This document shows positions 1 through 9,337 of a DNA stretch of 64,000 nucleotides, one piece after another. The first letter of the stretch is position 1; each line of letters begins with the position of its first letter. The DNA is taken from positions 372,001-436,000 of the forward strand of contig DAOUME010000026.1 of assembly GCA_034411995.1 (NCBI GenBank), written 5' to 3'. The stretch comes from JAUVXJ01 sp034411995 (GTDB lineage Bacteria; Chloroflexota; Anaerolineae; UBA7937; B3-Chlor). Position numbers and translations under genes: made by a program. The notes under the pieces are model-generated. The model saw nothing but the letters and a program-made list of their open reading frames with translations, was not told where the DNA came from and did not search any database.

Positions 1-2
1 GG

Positions 3-650
3 GGTACAGGCACGCTCATCGAGATCCACAGCCACATCGTGTCCTCACCCTACTACAGGCAGGCTATCCCAGAGCAGTGGCTGTGGCAGGATCCGGCCGG
101 GCTGACCATCGATTCCGTTCCGGGGTTGACCCTATCGCCAGAGGCCACGATCGTTCACAGCTGCCTGCATTTCCTGGATCACATCGCAGTCCAGGGAACG
201 CTCCTCTGGCTTTGTGACATCGCCGAGGTGGCACAGCGGGCCAACGTCGATTGGGACCATCTCACGCATACCATCGGCGACTTCAGAATCGCGCTACCAG
301 TGAGGTCGCTGTTGGAGACATGCCAGGAGACCCTCGGGCTTTCCCTGCCGGAGCACGCCCTGGACAGAATCCTCGCCCTGCGGCCCAGTTTTGTGGAGAG
401 AAGGGCGTACCAGTTCTGCCTGTCCAGTTCGCGCAGTACAGCCAGCAAGACGCTCTTCGACTTCCTGGCCACGCCAGGCCTGGCGCCCAGAGTCCGCCTC
501 CTATCGTCGCGCCTCTTTCCCCCACGATCCTACATCAGGGCACGCTACTCCGTCAGCAACCCGGCCCTCGTCCCCTTCTACTATCTGCGCATGATCGTCA
601 CCGCGGTCCTCGACGGCATCAGGTCGCTCCGTCCAGTTCACCGCCGCTGA
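3..650 (+). CDS. Nucleotidyltransferase-family protein (NTP_transf_5-like), C-terminal part
   Basis: The frame is open to the left edge of the window, so this is the 3' part of a gene. The visible product begins with a segment of the form TLIEIHSHIV, followed by LSPEATIVHSCLHFLDH. That resembles the ElHw...lH pattern of the uncharacterised nucleotidyltransferase family PF14907 (NTP_transf_5), often found in polysaccharide loci. The N-terminal catalytic half is outside the window, so activity cannot be judged. An internal GTG at 39 is possible but is not needed, because coding-like sequence continues upstream. The gene precedes the surface-glycan cluster and ends 180 bases before the next one. 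The family call rests on pattern memory and is moderate. Confidence 0.5.
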   Translation, partial: GTGTLIEIHSHIVSSPYYRQAIPEQWLWQDPAGLTIDSVPGLTLSPEATIVHSCLHFLDHIAVQGTLLWLCDIAEVAQRANVDWDHLTHTIGDFRIALPVRSLLETCQETLGLSLPEHALDRILALRPSFVERRAYQFCLSSSRSTASKTLFDFLATPGLAPRVRLLSSRLFPPRSYIRARYSVSNPALVPFYYLRMIVTAVLDGIRSLRPVHRR

Positions 651-716
651 CGACACGCAGCAAAGCCTCCCGGCCTTCCTCCGGAGACCGGGGGCACGCT
701 CGAACACCGCCAACGG

Positions 717-745
717 TTGCACCAGAGATAGGCAGGTGCTATGAT
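717..745 (+). promoter_or_regulatory. Candidate sigma70-type promoter of the glycan cluster
   Basis: TTGCAC (717-722) and TATGAT (740-745) are separated by exactly 17 bases, upstream of the GTG at 832. This is the only promoter-like site found before the long co-directional run that follows. Confidence 0.45.
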
Positions 746-831
746 CGGCTATTACAAGGACCCGCTATGCGAGCAGAGATACTGTGGCCGTTTCGCAACG
801 CTACAGATGCCAGCTCGCGTTTTCGTAACGG

Positions 832-2445
832 GTGACATGGCAGGTGAGAACCGTCGCGGACTTTGTCGCTAATCATGAACTGACCCTGCTGGGTCTGGCT
901 GCGCCTCTGCTACTATTCCCCGGCGTATGGAGTGTGCCCGGAGTCGCCCTCATCGCGCTCACCTGGGTTTGGCGGCGGCTATCCCGCGGGCATCTATCGG
1001 TGCGCACAGGGATGGACGTCCCCATCCTTATCCTCTTGGTCATGGCCGTGGTCAGTCTCGTGCCGTCGGTGGCACCTGAACTGAGTCTAAACCGACTGTG
1101 CCTCTATTTTCTGGGCGTGTCTCTATTCTACGGGATGGCGAACGGCCTGCGCACAGAGCGCCAGATACACTATGCCGGGATCGTCCTCGTCCTGCTGGGC
1201 CTTGCGGTAGCGGTGCTCAGTCTCCTGGGCACGGACTGGTCAATCGGCACGCTGATCGAAGCGCCTGCTATCTACGGGCGCCTTCCGGGCCCCGTCATTC
1301 GTGGTCTACCGGGCAGCGGCGTCATAGAGGAATACGATCTCTTCAACCCTCGAGTTGTAGCGGGGGCGCTGGCCATTATTCTCCCCGTGCCACTGGCCTA
1401 CCTCGTCTTCGGGAAAGGGTGGAAGTTGAGGCTTCTCTCGGGCCTCACGGCCCTGGTGATGGCAGTCGTCTTGTTCCTGACGCAGGCCCCTCAGGGCCTG
1501 CTGGGCCTGGCCGCCGCCCTGCTCCTCATCGCCGTGTGGCGGAGTCGGTGGTTCCTGCCCGGTATGGCTCTGGGCCTCCTCGGGCTTCTGCTGGCGTGGA
1601 GATTCCTCGCGGTCGGACCAACTGTGGGCCACTGGCTCTCGCCGGGGACGCTGGACGCCCTGAACTTCGGGCTATACAGCCGTGCGGTGAACGGGGCCTG
1701 GGGCATCGCCATGGTCAGGGACATGCCTTTCACCGGCCCCGGGCTCAACACGTTCCCGGTCATAGATGGTCTCTACAGCGGTGGCGGAGGCCATGCGCCA
1801 CACGCCCACAATGTCCTCATACAGACGGCGGTCGATCTGGGGGTGCCCGGGCTCCTGGGCCTTCTGGCCTTGCTGGGCACGTTTGCGTATACTGTGGCAC
1901 GCGCCTATCGGGCCTCGCGCCAGCGCAACCAGCGTGCGTTGCTGCTAGGCATCTGCGCCGCCGTGTTGGCCTGGCTGACCTATGGGCTTCTGGACAGCAT
2001 CACTCTGGGTCACAAGCCGGCCATGGCTCTGTGGGTCATGCTGGGAGTGGTGGCGGCCACACGCCTCCAGGTGCAGCAACCAGGTGCACCTGACGCCTCT
2101 GCCAGAAGGCGGCTAGGTCGCAGAGGGCTGCTCCTTGCCCTGGCGGTCCTGGTTGTGCTTCTCTTGGTCGTTGGCTTGACGGTGCGCCAGACCTTGGGAG
2201 CCTTCTACCAGAACCTGGGGGTCATGGAAGCCCACCGGGCCCTGGCAAGTGCAGACTCATCCAGCGAAACAGCGCGCCATCTGGCTGCCGCCACCGTACT
2301 CCTTGGCCAGGCTACGCGCTGGGATCCGGGGAACACACGCGCCTATCGATTGCTCGACTGGATCGATAGCCTGAACGGGCAGGTACTGAGCAAACGTTGG
2401 CCCCGAGACTCAGCCGATGTCGAGAGATGGAGGAGCGTATTCTGA
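832..2445 (+). CDS. O-antigen ligase / Wzy-type polymerase family membrane protein
   Basis: The 537-residue polytopic inner-membrane protein has roughly ten or more hydrophobic segments and a large loop before its C-terminal third. Around residues 300-345 it carries GPGLNTFP, then HAPHAHN, then a hydrophobic stretch beginning VLIQTAVDLGVPG. This is the conserved core of the Wzy_C family (PF04932), which joins or polymerises lipid-linked glycans outside the membrane. The residues after about 420 contain another membrane span and a soluble tail, typical of WaaL/Wzy homologues with a periplasmic extension. The start is GTG, with no strong Shine-Dalgarno. The end overlaps the next gene by 19 bases. 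Whether it acts as ligase or polymerase cannot be told from sequence. Confidence 0.85.
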   Translation: MTWQVRTVADFVANHELTLLGLAAPLLLFPGVWSVPGVALIALTWVWRRLSRGHLSVRTGMDVPILILLVMAVVSLVPSVAPELSLNRLCLYFLGVSLFYGMANGLRTERQIHYAGIVLVLLGLAVAVLSLLGTDWSIGTLIEAPAIYGRLPGPVIRGLPGSGVIEEYDLFNPRVVAGALAIILPVPLAYLVFGKGWKLRLLSGLTALVMAVVLFLTQAPQGLLGLAAALLLIAVWRSRWFLPGMALGLLGLLLAWRFLAVGPTVGHWLSPGTLDALNFGLYSRAVNGAWGIAMVRDMPFTGPGLNTFPVIDGLYSGGGGHAPHAHNVLIQTAVDLGVPGLLGLLALLGTFAYTVARAYRASRQRNQRALLLGICAAVLAWLTYGLLDSITLGHKPAMALWVMLGVVAATRLQVQQPGAPDASARRRLGRRGLLLALAVLVVLLLVVGLTVRQTLGAFYQNLGVMEAHRALASADSSSETARHLAAATVLLGQATRWDPGNTRAYRLLDWIDSLNGQVLSKRWPRDSADVERWRSVF

Positions 2446-3176
2446 ACCCAGAAGTGAAGGTGGACACAGACGTTCTCCACCCCAAGATCATGGCAGCGAT
2501 ACCCTGCCACAACGAGGCGCAGTTCATCGCCGAGATCGTGCGCTCGACGCAGAAATACGTCCAGCAAGTGGTGGTCGTTGACGATGGATCCTCGGATGGC
2601 ACTGGCGAGGTAGCAGAGGCTGCCGGGGCGGTGGTCGTGCGGCACGATGTCAACCAGGGACCGGGGACAGCCTACCGGTCGTGCTTCGAGGCTGCCCATG
2701 CCCAGAGCGCCGACGTGCTCATCACCCTGGACGGCGACGGCCAGCACCTGCCTGACGAACTGCCCCTGATCCTGGCGCCCTTGCTGCGCGGGGAGGCCGA
2801 CGTAGTCATCGGCTCCCGCTTCCTGGGCGACTACGAGATCCCACGCTACCGCAAGTTCGGCATCGACGTGATAACCTGGCTGTACAACCTGGGTTCGTCG
2901 ATGCAGGTTGCTGACGCCCAGAGCTGCTACCGAGGCTATAGCCGGAGCGCGCTGGACGCGCTGACCATCTCGGAGAGTGGATTCGGCTTCAGCGTAGAGC
3001 TACTCGTGCAGGCCAGAGCGCACAGCCTGACGATCAAGGAGGTCCCGGTCTCCTGTATCTATCATCCGAACAGTCACAGCCAGAACCCCGTGATCCACGG
3101 TTTGACGGTGGCCTTGATGGTGGTCAAACACAGACTAAGGATAGCAAGGCACAGACCACGAGCACGCTTCGACTAA
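2427..3176 (+). CDS. GT2 glycosyltransferase, dolichol/polyprenyl-phosphate mannosyltransferase-like
   Basis: This is a GT-A fold enzyme of the DPM1/polyprenyl-phosphate sugar transferase type. It shows MAAIPCHNEAQ, then VVVVDDGSSDGT, then LITLDGDGQH (a DxD-like metal site) and VVIGSRFLGDYEIP, the usual order in this family. There is no C-terminal membrane region, unlike GtrB-type members, so it is probably peripheral to the membrane. It would move a sugar from a nucleotide donor to an undecaprenyl-phosphate-type carrier. The ATG at 2427 overlaps the preceding polymerase gene. A codon further upstream (2397) is open but lies deeper inside the neighbour. The sugar is unknown. Confidence 0.85.
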   Translation: MEERILNPEVKVDTDVLHPKIMAAIPCHNEAQFIAEIVRSTQKYVQQVVVVDDGSSDGTGEVAEAAGAVVVRHDVNQGPGTAYRSCFEAAHAQSADVLITLDGDGQHLPDELPLILAPLLRGEADVVIGSRFLGDYEIPRYRKFGIDVITWLYNLGSSMQVADAQSCYRGYSRSALDALTISESGFGFSVELLVQARAHSLTIKEVPVSCIYHPNSHSQNPVIHGLTVALMVVKHRLRIARHRPRARFD

Positions 3177-3214
3177 CAACGTCGCCCTGGCACACCAACA
3201 CCCAAGGCCCATTC

Positions 3215-4438
3215 ATGATCCTTATCGCACTCGCGCTCTATATCATCTCTTGCCTACTCGTCTGGCAGTTCGTGGGCTACCCCTTGCTGATGGCGATCGT
3301 GGCCCTCAGAGCCAGGCCCCGACCCAGGAACGAGGCCTTCACCCCCTTCGTGTCTATCATCGTCCCCGCTTACAACGAGCTGACCGTGATCGGGCGGAGG
3401 ATCGAGAACCTGCTCGCCCTGGACTACCCGGACGACTGGTACGAGATTCTGATCGTGGAATCAGGATCCACGGACGGAACCAAAGAAGTCGTCGAGGGGA
3501 TCATCGCCAAGAGGGGCAGCCGCGCCCCGAACCTGAGACTCTTGAGCCAACCCGAGAGGCAGGGCAAGGCCTCCGCCATCAACCTGGGGAAACAGCACGC
3601 CAGAGGAGAGATCGTGCTCGTTACCGACGCCAACTCCCATTTCGAGCCCAACGTCCTCAGAGAAATGATGCCTCATTTCGCAGATCCCAGGGTGGGCGCC
3701 GTCGGAGGCAGGTACCTCATCTCCAACCCTGACAACGTATACACCGCGTCCGAGTCCTTCTACTGGGACCTGGAATACATCATGCGGAGGGGTGAGGCAG
3801 CCCTGGACTCCGCCTGTCTGTTCCACGGGGAGATCAACGCCTGGAGAAAGGCGCTGGCTGAAGCAGACACACGAAACCTCTCGGAAGACCTGGACACGGT
3901 GATCCAGATCAGGCGGGCAGGGTACAAGATCGAGTACGAACCAGCCGCCGTCGTCTACGAGCCGGCCGCCACGACCGCCGAGGATCAGGTCAGGCAAAGG
4001 AAGAGGACGACGATCGGCACCCTGCAGTGCATCTTCAAGCACCTGGATTACTTCCTGCTGCCCCGGGATCTGTACAGCCTGTTCATCTTCCCTTCTCACA
4101 AGGGACTGGTCGTGCTGTCTCCGTTTCTCCTTCTCGCCATCGCCATCCTGTACCTGGTGACCCGGGATTTGGGCATCATCGCCACCCACGCGGTGCTGAC
4201 GGCGGTAGTCTTTGTCTTGTTGCTGGGGGCCCTGGTCCTTGTCCGAGCGAGGCTGCTGGGCGAGGCAGAGGGGACGGCAGCAGGGATGTCACTCGCCTCA
4301 GTCCCTCGAATCATCTACTATGTCCTGCTCAACGAGTACCTGATCCTGTTAGCGTGGCGGGACTTCGTCACCGGCAGGTACTCTATTCTCTGGGAGAAGG
4401 CAGAGACGGCCAGGACCCAGTCGGCCACACCAGCTTAG
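3215..4438 (+). CDS. Membrane-anchored GT2 glycosyltransferase
   Basis: The 407-residue protein has one N-terminal transmembrane helix (about residues 2-30), a GT-A domain and two or three C-terminal helices (about 290-380), the layout of IcaA/HasA-like processive or membrane glycosyltransferases. Visible motifs are VSIIVPAYNE, a VESGSTDGT in place of the usual DDGSxDGT, VTDANS as the DxD equivalent, and LSEDLDTVIQIRRAGYK with the ED catalytic pair. QRKRTTIGTLQ follows, at the position of the Q/RxxRW motif, but lacks the tryptophan. It may use its membrane helices to extrude or extend a lipid-linked glycan. It lies between another GT2 gene and a radical SAM gene in the same direction. Confidence 0.8.
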   Translation: MILIALALYIISCLLVWQFVGYPLLMAIVALRARPRPRNEAFTPFVSIIVPAYNELTVIGRRIENLLALDYPDDWYEILIVESGSTDGTKEVVEGIIAKRGSRAPNLRLLSQPERQGKASAINLGKQHARGEIVLVTDANSHFEPNVLREMMPHFADPRVGAVGGRYLISNPDNVYTASESFYWDLEYIMRRGEAALDSACLFHGEINAWRKALAEADTRNLSEDLDTVIQIRRAGYKIEYEPAAVVYEPAATTAEDQVRQRKRTTIGTLQCIFKHLDYFLLPRDLYSLFIFPSHKGLVVLSPFLLLAIAILYLVTRDLGIIATHAVLTAVVFVLLLGALVLVRARLLGEAEGTAAGMSLASVPRIIYYVLLNEYLILLAWRDFVTGRYSILWEKAETARTQSATPA

Positions 4439-4504
4439 TCCCGGTCGCGCTGAAATGCTTGGAGGCAGCCAACTTGCTGCGACGAACGTAAGAGCGAGGC
4501 TTTG

Positions 4505-5977
4505 GTGAAGGTTTATCTGCTCAACCCGCCCTTCAAAGGTGGATTCACGCGTACTACCCGCTGGCAGGGGAGCATGACGCGGGGAGGCACCTTGTGGTAC
4601 CCCATCTGGCTGGCCTACGCTGCGGGAGCGCTGGAGAGCACCGGCCCGAAGGTCCGCCTCGTCGACGCCCCGGCCTGGGACTGGGATGCAGGTCGCGTGC
4701 TGGCTGACATCGAGCAGTTCCACCCCCAGATGCTGGTAGTGGACAGCAATTTCTCCACTCTCTCCAGCGACTGCCGGACCGCAGACGAACTCTCCCGATC
4801 CGTGCCAGGGATGACCACCGTGTTGGTAGGCCCCCCCACGGCGCAGTATGCGACGCGGATACTGAGCGAGTACAGCATAGACGCCGTGGCCAAGCTGGAG
4901 TACGACTACACGCTGTTGGAGCTGGCTTCGGCCCTGGAGAACGGCGAGCCCCTGGAGCGTGTTGCCGGCATCTCCTTCAAGAGAGAGGGACATATCACGC
5001 ACAATCCAGATCGAGGATTCCTCAGCTCCGAGGAACTGGACCAGATTCCTTTCGTCTCCAGGGTCTACAAGCAGCACCTCGACCTGCAGCGCTACGCTCT
5101 AGATCACACCCTCCATCCCGAGGTGCAGATCTTCAGCGGCAGAGGCTGCCCCAACAGGTGTACGTTCTGCTCCTGGCCGGAGAACCTGATGGGCAGGCAG
5201 TACCGGGCCCGAAGCGTCCCCAATTTCGTCGATGAGATGCAATACGTTGCGGAAGAGCTGCCCGCAGTGAGGGAGATCTTCATCGAGGACGACACGTTCA
5301 CCATCGACACGCACAGGGTGAAGGACATCTGCCAGGAGATCCAGAACAGGAGACTGAAGGTCACCTGGTCGTGCAACGCGAGGGCCAGTCTCGATCTGGA
5401 AACCATGAAGCAGATGAGGCGTGCGGGTTGTCGTCTCCTGGACGTGGGATACGAGTCTGGAAGCGATGAGATACTCAGACGCATCAGGAAGGGCGTCACC
5501 ACCCAGCGCATGAGGCAGTTTGCGCAGGACGCCAGGAAGGCCGGGCTGATGGTTCTGGGGGACTTCATCGTGGGTCTCCCTGGCGAGACGGCCGAGACGG
5601 TACAGCAGACGATACGTTTCGCCAAGGAGCTGAGGCCGAATCTCATCCAGTTCGCCGTGGCCACGCCGCTGCCAGGCACTCAGTTCTACGATTGGGCCAG
5701 GGCAGAGGGTTTCCTGCTCAGCGACGATCTGGAGCAATCGCTGGACGACTGTGGCTTTCAGAGGTGCATTATCTCCTACCCTGAGTTCTCCGCCGCGGAG
5801 ATCGAGAGATGGGTGGACCTGGCCCTTAAGTCATACTATCTAAGCCCGTCCTACGTGCCTGTCGCCTTGAGCAACGTCCTCCGCCGTGATGGTCTTCACG
5901 AATTGACGGGCCTGCTCAAGTCAGCGGGCACGTTCTTCAAGTACTTGAGGCGGCAGAGGCAGGACGCCGGCCGATGA
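4505..5977 (+). CDS. B12-binding-domain radical SAM enzyme
   Basis: The 490-residue protein has an N-terminal cobalamin-binding-like Rossmann domain (about residues 1-150) and a radical SAM domain. The iron-sulfur cysteines sit in RGCPNRCTFCSW (C215, C219, C222 from the GTG start), a CX3CX2C motif. Later segments include IEDDTFTID, DVGYESGSDEILRRIRKG and DFIVGLPGET, which are typical of the HpnJ/BchE-type class. Such enzymes do methylations, ring rearrangements or lipid modifications. The substrate here is unknown, and the glycan context suggests a sugar or carrier-lipid change. The GTG at 4505 has GAGG five bases upstream and is preferred to the TTG just before it. The stop overlaps the next ATG (ATGA), so the genes are translationally coupled. 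Confidence 0.85.
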   Translation: MKVYLLNPPFKGGFTRTTRWQGSMTRGGTLWYPIWLAYAAGALESTGPKVRLVDAPAWDWDAGRVLADIEQFHPQMLVVDSNFSTLSSDCRTADELSRSVPGMTTVLVGPPTAQYATRILSEYSIDAVAKLEYDYTLLELASALENGEPLERVAGISFKREGHITHNPDRGFLSSEELDQIPFVSRVYKQHLDLQRYALDHTLHPEVQIFSGRGCPNRCTFCSWPENLMGRQYRARSVPNFVDEMQYVAEELPAVREIFIEDDTFTIDTHRVKDICQEIQNRRLKVTWSCNARASLDLETMKQMRRAGCRLLDVGYESGSDEILRRIRKGVTTQRMRQFAQDARKAGLMVLGDFIVGLPGETAETVQQTIRFAKELRPNLIQFAVATPLPGTQFYDWARAEGFLLSDDLEQSLDDCGFQRCIISYPEFSAAEIERWVDLALKSYYLSPSYVPVALSNVLRRDGLHELTGLLKSAGTFFKYLRRQRQDAGR

Positions 5978-7197
5978 GAATACTCGCCACCTGCATTATC
6001 GATCTGGAAAAAACGACCCACAGCAGGACACATGAGATCGTCAATCATCTGGCCAGGAGCCACGAGGTCACCGCCGTCTGTCTGAACGCCTGGTGGATGA
6101 CCCGCCCCGACGGCAGTCTGCTCTACGGTGATGACTACTACAAGCAGTACTTCACAGCTTTAAAGGAGAAAGTCAAAGTAGTACACTTCGCGAAGGCTGG
6201 GGTCAGACCTTTCCTCCAGGAGTTCTCCTTCGCCAGACAGTCAGGAGATGTCCTCGGCGCCATAGGCGCCCGGCAGATGGATGTCCACCTGAACTGCGGC
6301 ACGCACCTCTCGGGGTATGCCGTCGGCAGGAAGGTGAAACAGTGGGGTATTCCCACCGTCTTCGACGTCTACGACGACTTGCCCGAGAGAGCACGCATGT
6401 CTCCCCAGGTCCCGGGGCCGCTGAGGTATCTGGGCTGGCTGGTCGCCTTGTGGGCCTACCGCAAGAACATGGGCCTGGCCGACAGGGTGACGGTCATCAC
6501 TGAGGCTCTGCGCCAGGCGTACGGCTGGGGCCAGGACAAGTCGCAGATCGTGCCCAACGGAGTGGACACCGCACTGTTTGCCCCTCAGCAGGGCGACAGT
6601 CTGCGAGAGCGGCTGGGAGTAGCTGATGACTTTCTCATCGGGTACGTGGGCCTGCTGCGGGAGTGGGTGGACCTGGAACCGCCCCTGGTGGCCCTGGCCC
6701 GTTCTGGAGAGGCGTTGCCCAAAGCGAAGCTGCTGATCGTAGGCGAGGAGGGGGCGCTGCAAAGGGTCAAGGATCTGGCGATCAGGTACGGGGTCACCGA
6801 AAGGGTGCTGTTCGCTGGCACCGTGCCCTACGCCGAGGTGCCCCAGTACGTGTCGGCCATGGACGTCTGCCTCATCCCCATCGCCCAGAGCGTTGACTGC
6901 CAGCGTGCTTTTCCCCTCAAGCTCCTGGAGTACATGGCTTGTGGGAAGCCCGTCATCTCCACACCCGTGGCCGGAGTGAAGGAGGTTGCCGGAAGCCGTG
7001 TGCTGTACGCCTCGGACAGCGAAGAGTTCGCCGAGCGCTTCACTCAACTCCACCGGGACGAGGGATTGCGCCGCCAGTTGGGGGGGGAAGGCCGGCGTTT
7101 CGTGGAGGAGAGATACACCTGGAAGCGCGCCTGTAGCGCCCTGGAGGAAGTATTGGAGGACGCCGTAGCCCGCACATCAGGACCAGATCGCACCTGA
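5974..7197 (+). CDS. GT4 glycosyltransferase
   Basis: A GT-B fold glycosyltransferase of 407 residues. The N-terminal acceptor domain begins MRILATCIIDLEKTTHSRT, and the C-terminal donor domain contains QIVPNGVDTALF, LLIVGEEG and FPLKLLEYMACGKPVIST. The latter holds the EX7E-like nucleotide-sugar-binding segment of Glycos_transf_1 (PF00534). The start overlaps the preceding radical SAM stop by four bases. It is likely a cytoplasmic enzyme adding one sugar to a lipid-linked intermediate. Donor and acceptor cannot be inferred. Confidence 0.85.
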   Translation: MRILATCIIDLEKTTHSRTHEIVNHLARSHEVTAVCLNAWWMTRPDGSLLYGDDYYKQYFTALKEKVKVVHFAKAGVRPFLQEFSFARQSGDVLGAIGARQMDVHLNCGTHLSGYAVGRKVKQWGIPTVFDVYDDLPERARMSPQVPGPLRYLGWLVALWAYRKNMGLADRVTVITEALRQAYGWGQDKSQIVPNGVDTALFAPQQGDSLRERLGVADDFLIGYVGLLREWVDLEPPLVALARSGEALPKAKLLIVGEEGALQRVKDLAIRYGVTERVLFAGTVPYAEVPQYVSAMDVCLIPIAQSVDCQRAFPLKLLEYMACGKPVISTPVAGVKEVAGSRVLYASDSEEFAERFTQLHRDEGLRRQLGGEGRRFVEERYTWKRACSALEEVLEDAVARTSGPDRT

Positions 7198-7206
7198 GTT
7201 GAGGTG

Positions 7207-8334
7207 ATGGACGAGACGGGGACGGGATTGAAGGAAACCGCGGCCAAGGCCTCGAGGATGCTGCTCAAGAGGCCCAAGCCCACAGAGATCCTGTGGCTCA
7301 ACTTCGCCGTGACCTACCTCTGTAACGGCAGATGCCGCATGTGCCGCATCTGGGAGAAGTATCGACAGGAGCCCGGTCTCTCCCGAGACGAGCTGTCGCT
7401 GTCAGAGATAAAGAGCTTCCTCTCGTCAGAGTACCTTCAGAAGCTGGAAGGCGTAGGCTTTACGGGCGGAGAACCCTTCCTGAGAGGGGATTTCGTCGAC
7501 CTGGTGGGCCTCTTTGTCCGGTGCCACCCCAGCGCCTTCATCAGCATCGCCACCAACGGTCTCAGCCCTCGCCTGATCGCCAGACGGACGCGAGAGATCG
7601 TGGAAAGATACCATCCCCGCCTGCTCAGCGTATCGATCTCCCTGGACGGCATAGGGGCCGCTCACGACAAGATGAGGGGCGTCAGGGGAGCGTTCGAGAG
7701 AGTGCTGCAGACGGTGAAATCACTGCGAGAGCATCCCGGTATCAACCTGGGGCTGGACTTTACCATCACTCCCTGGAACTACGCCGACCTGTGGGATGCC
7801 TACGAGTTGTCGAAACGGCTGGGGATCAAGTTCCTGGCCGGGTTCGCCCACCACAGCGACTTCTACTACGGCAATGAGAAGATAGCCTTCCAGTGGGACG
7901 ACCGGTTCGACGTCGCGGCGGACCTGCTGCGCAGGGTAGCCAGGGACAGGACGGCCACCGAGCCTCTGCTGGACAAGCTGGTCAATCCGAACGCCTGGTT
8001 CATGGCCCAAGCCCCCGAGTATGAGTCGAGAAGAAGACGACTGTTCCATTGCTACTCCGGGGTACATTCGCTGTTCCTCGACCCGCACGGGGACGTCTAT
8101 CCCTGCATCATCCTTGATGAGAAGCTCGGGAACGTCAGAGCGGAGCCCTTCGAGACAGTATGGCTCTCCCCGCGGGCGCAGGAGATCAGAAACGGCATCG
8201 AGCAGCAGCGTTGTCACTGCTGGGTGGCCTGCGAAGCGGTGCCTTCCATGCTCAGGGGCCTCACCGTCCCCAGGTGGAACCTGATCAACAAAGTCCTCAG
8301 GCCGCTCGTGTTCGGGCTGGACCAACATCGGTAG
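7207..8334 (+). CDS. Radical SAM protein with SPASM-like C-terminal cysteine region
   Basis: The CX3CX2C motif is in TYLCNGRCRMC (C39, C43, C46), followed by GVGFTGGEPFLRGD (the GGE SAM-binding motif) and VSISLDG. Near the C-terminus, HCYSGVHSLFLDPHGDVYPC and CHCWVAC give a cluster of cysteines like a SPASM/Twitch auxiliary iron-sulfur site. MoaA/AlbA-like SPASM enzymes modify peptides, cofactors or sugars; the target is not evident. ATG 7207 follows a GTG at 7204, and the GAGG just upstream lies very close to both. It is the second radical SAM gene of the cluster, separated from the first by one glycosyltransferase gene. Confidence 0.8.
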   Translation: MDETGTGLKETAAKASRMLLKRPKPTEILWLNFAVTYLCNGRCRMCRIWEKYRQEPGLSRDELSLSEIKSFLSSEYLQKLEGVGFTGGEPFLRGDFVDLVGLFVRCHPSAFISIATNGLSPRLIARRTREIVERYHPRLLSVSISLDGIGAAHDKMRGVRGAFERVLQTVKSLREHPGINLGLDFTITPWNYADLWDAYELSKRLGIKFLAGFAHHSDFYYGNEKIAFQWDDRFDVAADLLRRVARDRTATEPLLDKLVNPNAWFMAQAPEYESRRRRLFHCYSGVHSLFLDPHGDVYPCIILDEKLGNVRAEPFETVWLSPRAQEIRNGIEQQRCHCWVACEAVPSMLRGLTVPRWNLINKVLRPLVFGLDQHR

Positions 8335-8347
8335 GGGGGCACGAGGG

Positions 8348-9337
8348 GTGAGGATCTGTGTTGTGGGCCACTTCGGGTCAAGCAGGGACAACAGGGGAGA
8401 CCTGGGTACCAAGCAGGTTGGTATCCAGCTCGCCGCCAGGCTGTCCCAGCGCCACGACATCATCCGCGCGGACATCAGGAAACCTCCCTCCTGGAGGCAC
8501 ATCTGGGCTTTCCAGCCGGAGATCATCCATTTCGTTCTCAGCCCCACCATGCCGGGGCTGGTAGCAGCCAGGCTCTGTGCGCTGTGGGGCCGTGGCGCCA
8601 AGACCGTGTTGTCCGCTCCCAACCCCAATCTGGCCTTCTGGAGGATGAGCTCCCTGCTCAGGCCAGACCTGGTGCTGGTGCAATCGCGCGAATCCGAGAC
8701 CATGTTCGGGCGCATGGGCTGCCACACTCGCTTCCTGCCTAACGGTGTGGACGTGCAGAGGTTCCTTCCCGCCTCGCCAGAGAAGAAGGCCGTCCTGAGA
8801 GACAACCATGGAATTGCAGACCAGCGCCAGGTAGTCCTGCACGTGGGCCCCATTATCAAGCGGCGGAACGTCGAACTCCTGGGGGAGCTCCAGCGAGGCG
8901 ACCGCCAGGTGATCATCGTCGGCAGGAAGCCCGCAGATCAGCAGGTGCTCCAGGTCCTTCTGGATGCGGGATGTCTGGTCACCACTAGCTTCGTGGAGCA
9001 CATAGAGGGGATGTACGCCCTATCCGACTGCTACGTCTTCCCCACGCCGCCGGCCAATCGGGGCGCCAGCATCGAGATGCCCCTCTCCGTCCTGGAGGCC
9101 ATGTCCTGCAATCTACCCGTGATCTCCACCAGGTTTGGAGCGCTGCCCAGGGTCTTCACGGAAGGCAGCGGCCTCACCTTCATCGAGAACGGCGACCATT
9201 TCGATCAGGAGCTGCACAAGGTGAGGGACGGTTGCGAACCGGGGACGCGGGACCAGGTGTTGCCCTATAGCTGGGAGAATATCGTGGACTCCCTGGAGAG
9301 CATATACCGGCAGATCTTGCGTGGGGCACAACCGTGA
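8348..9337 (+). CDS. GT4 glycosyltransferase
   Basis: A short GT-B enzyme of 329 residues starting at GTG 8348. It has a reduced N-terminal domain (MRICVVGHFGSSRDNRGDLG), then RFLPNGVDVQRFLP and VVLHVGPIIKRRNVELL. The donor-binding segment is IEMPLSVLEAMSCNLPVIST. The N-terminal half is shorter than in most GT4 enzymes. The gene overlaps the next one by four bases. The likely role is sugar transfer in assembly of the surface glycan; specificity is unknown. Confidence 0.8.
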   Translation: MRICVVGHFGSSRDNRGDLGTKQVGIQLAARLSQRHDIIRADIRKPPSWRHIWAFQPEIIHFVLSPTMPGLVAARLCALWGRGAKTVLSAPNPNLAFWRMSSLLRPDLVLVQSRESETMFGRMGCHTRFLPNGVDVQRFLPASPEKKAVLRDNHGIADQRQVVLHVGPIIKRRNVELLGELQRGDRQVIIVGRKPADQQVLQVLLDAGCLVTTSFVEHIEGMYALSDCYVFPTPPANRGASIEMPLSVLEAMSCNLPVISTRFGALPRVFTEGSGLTFIENGDHFDQELHKVRDGCEPGTRDQVLPYSWENIVDSLESIYRQILRGAQP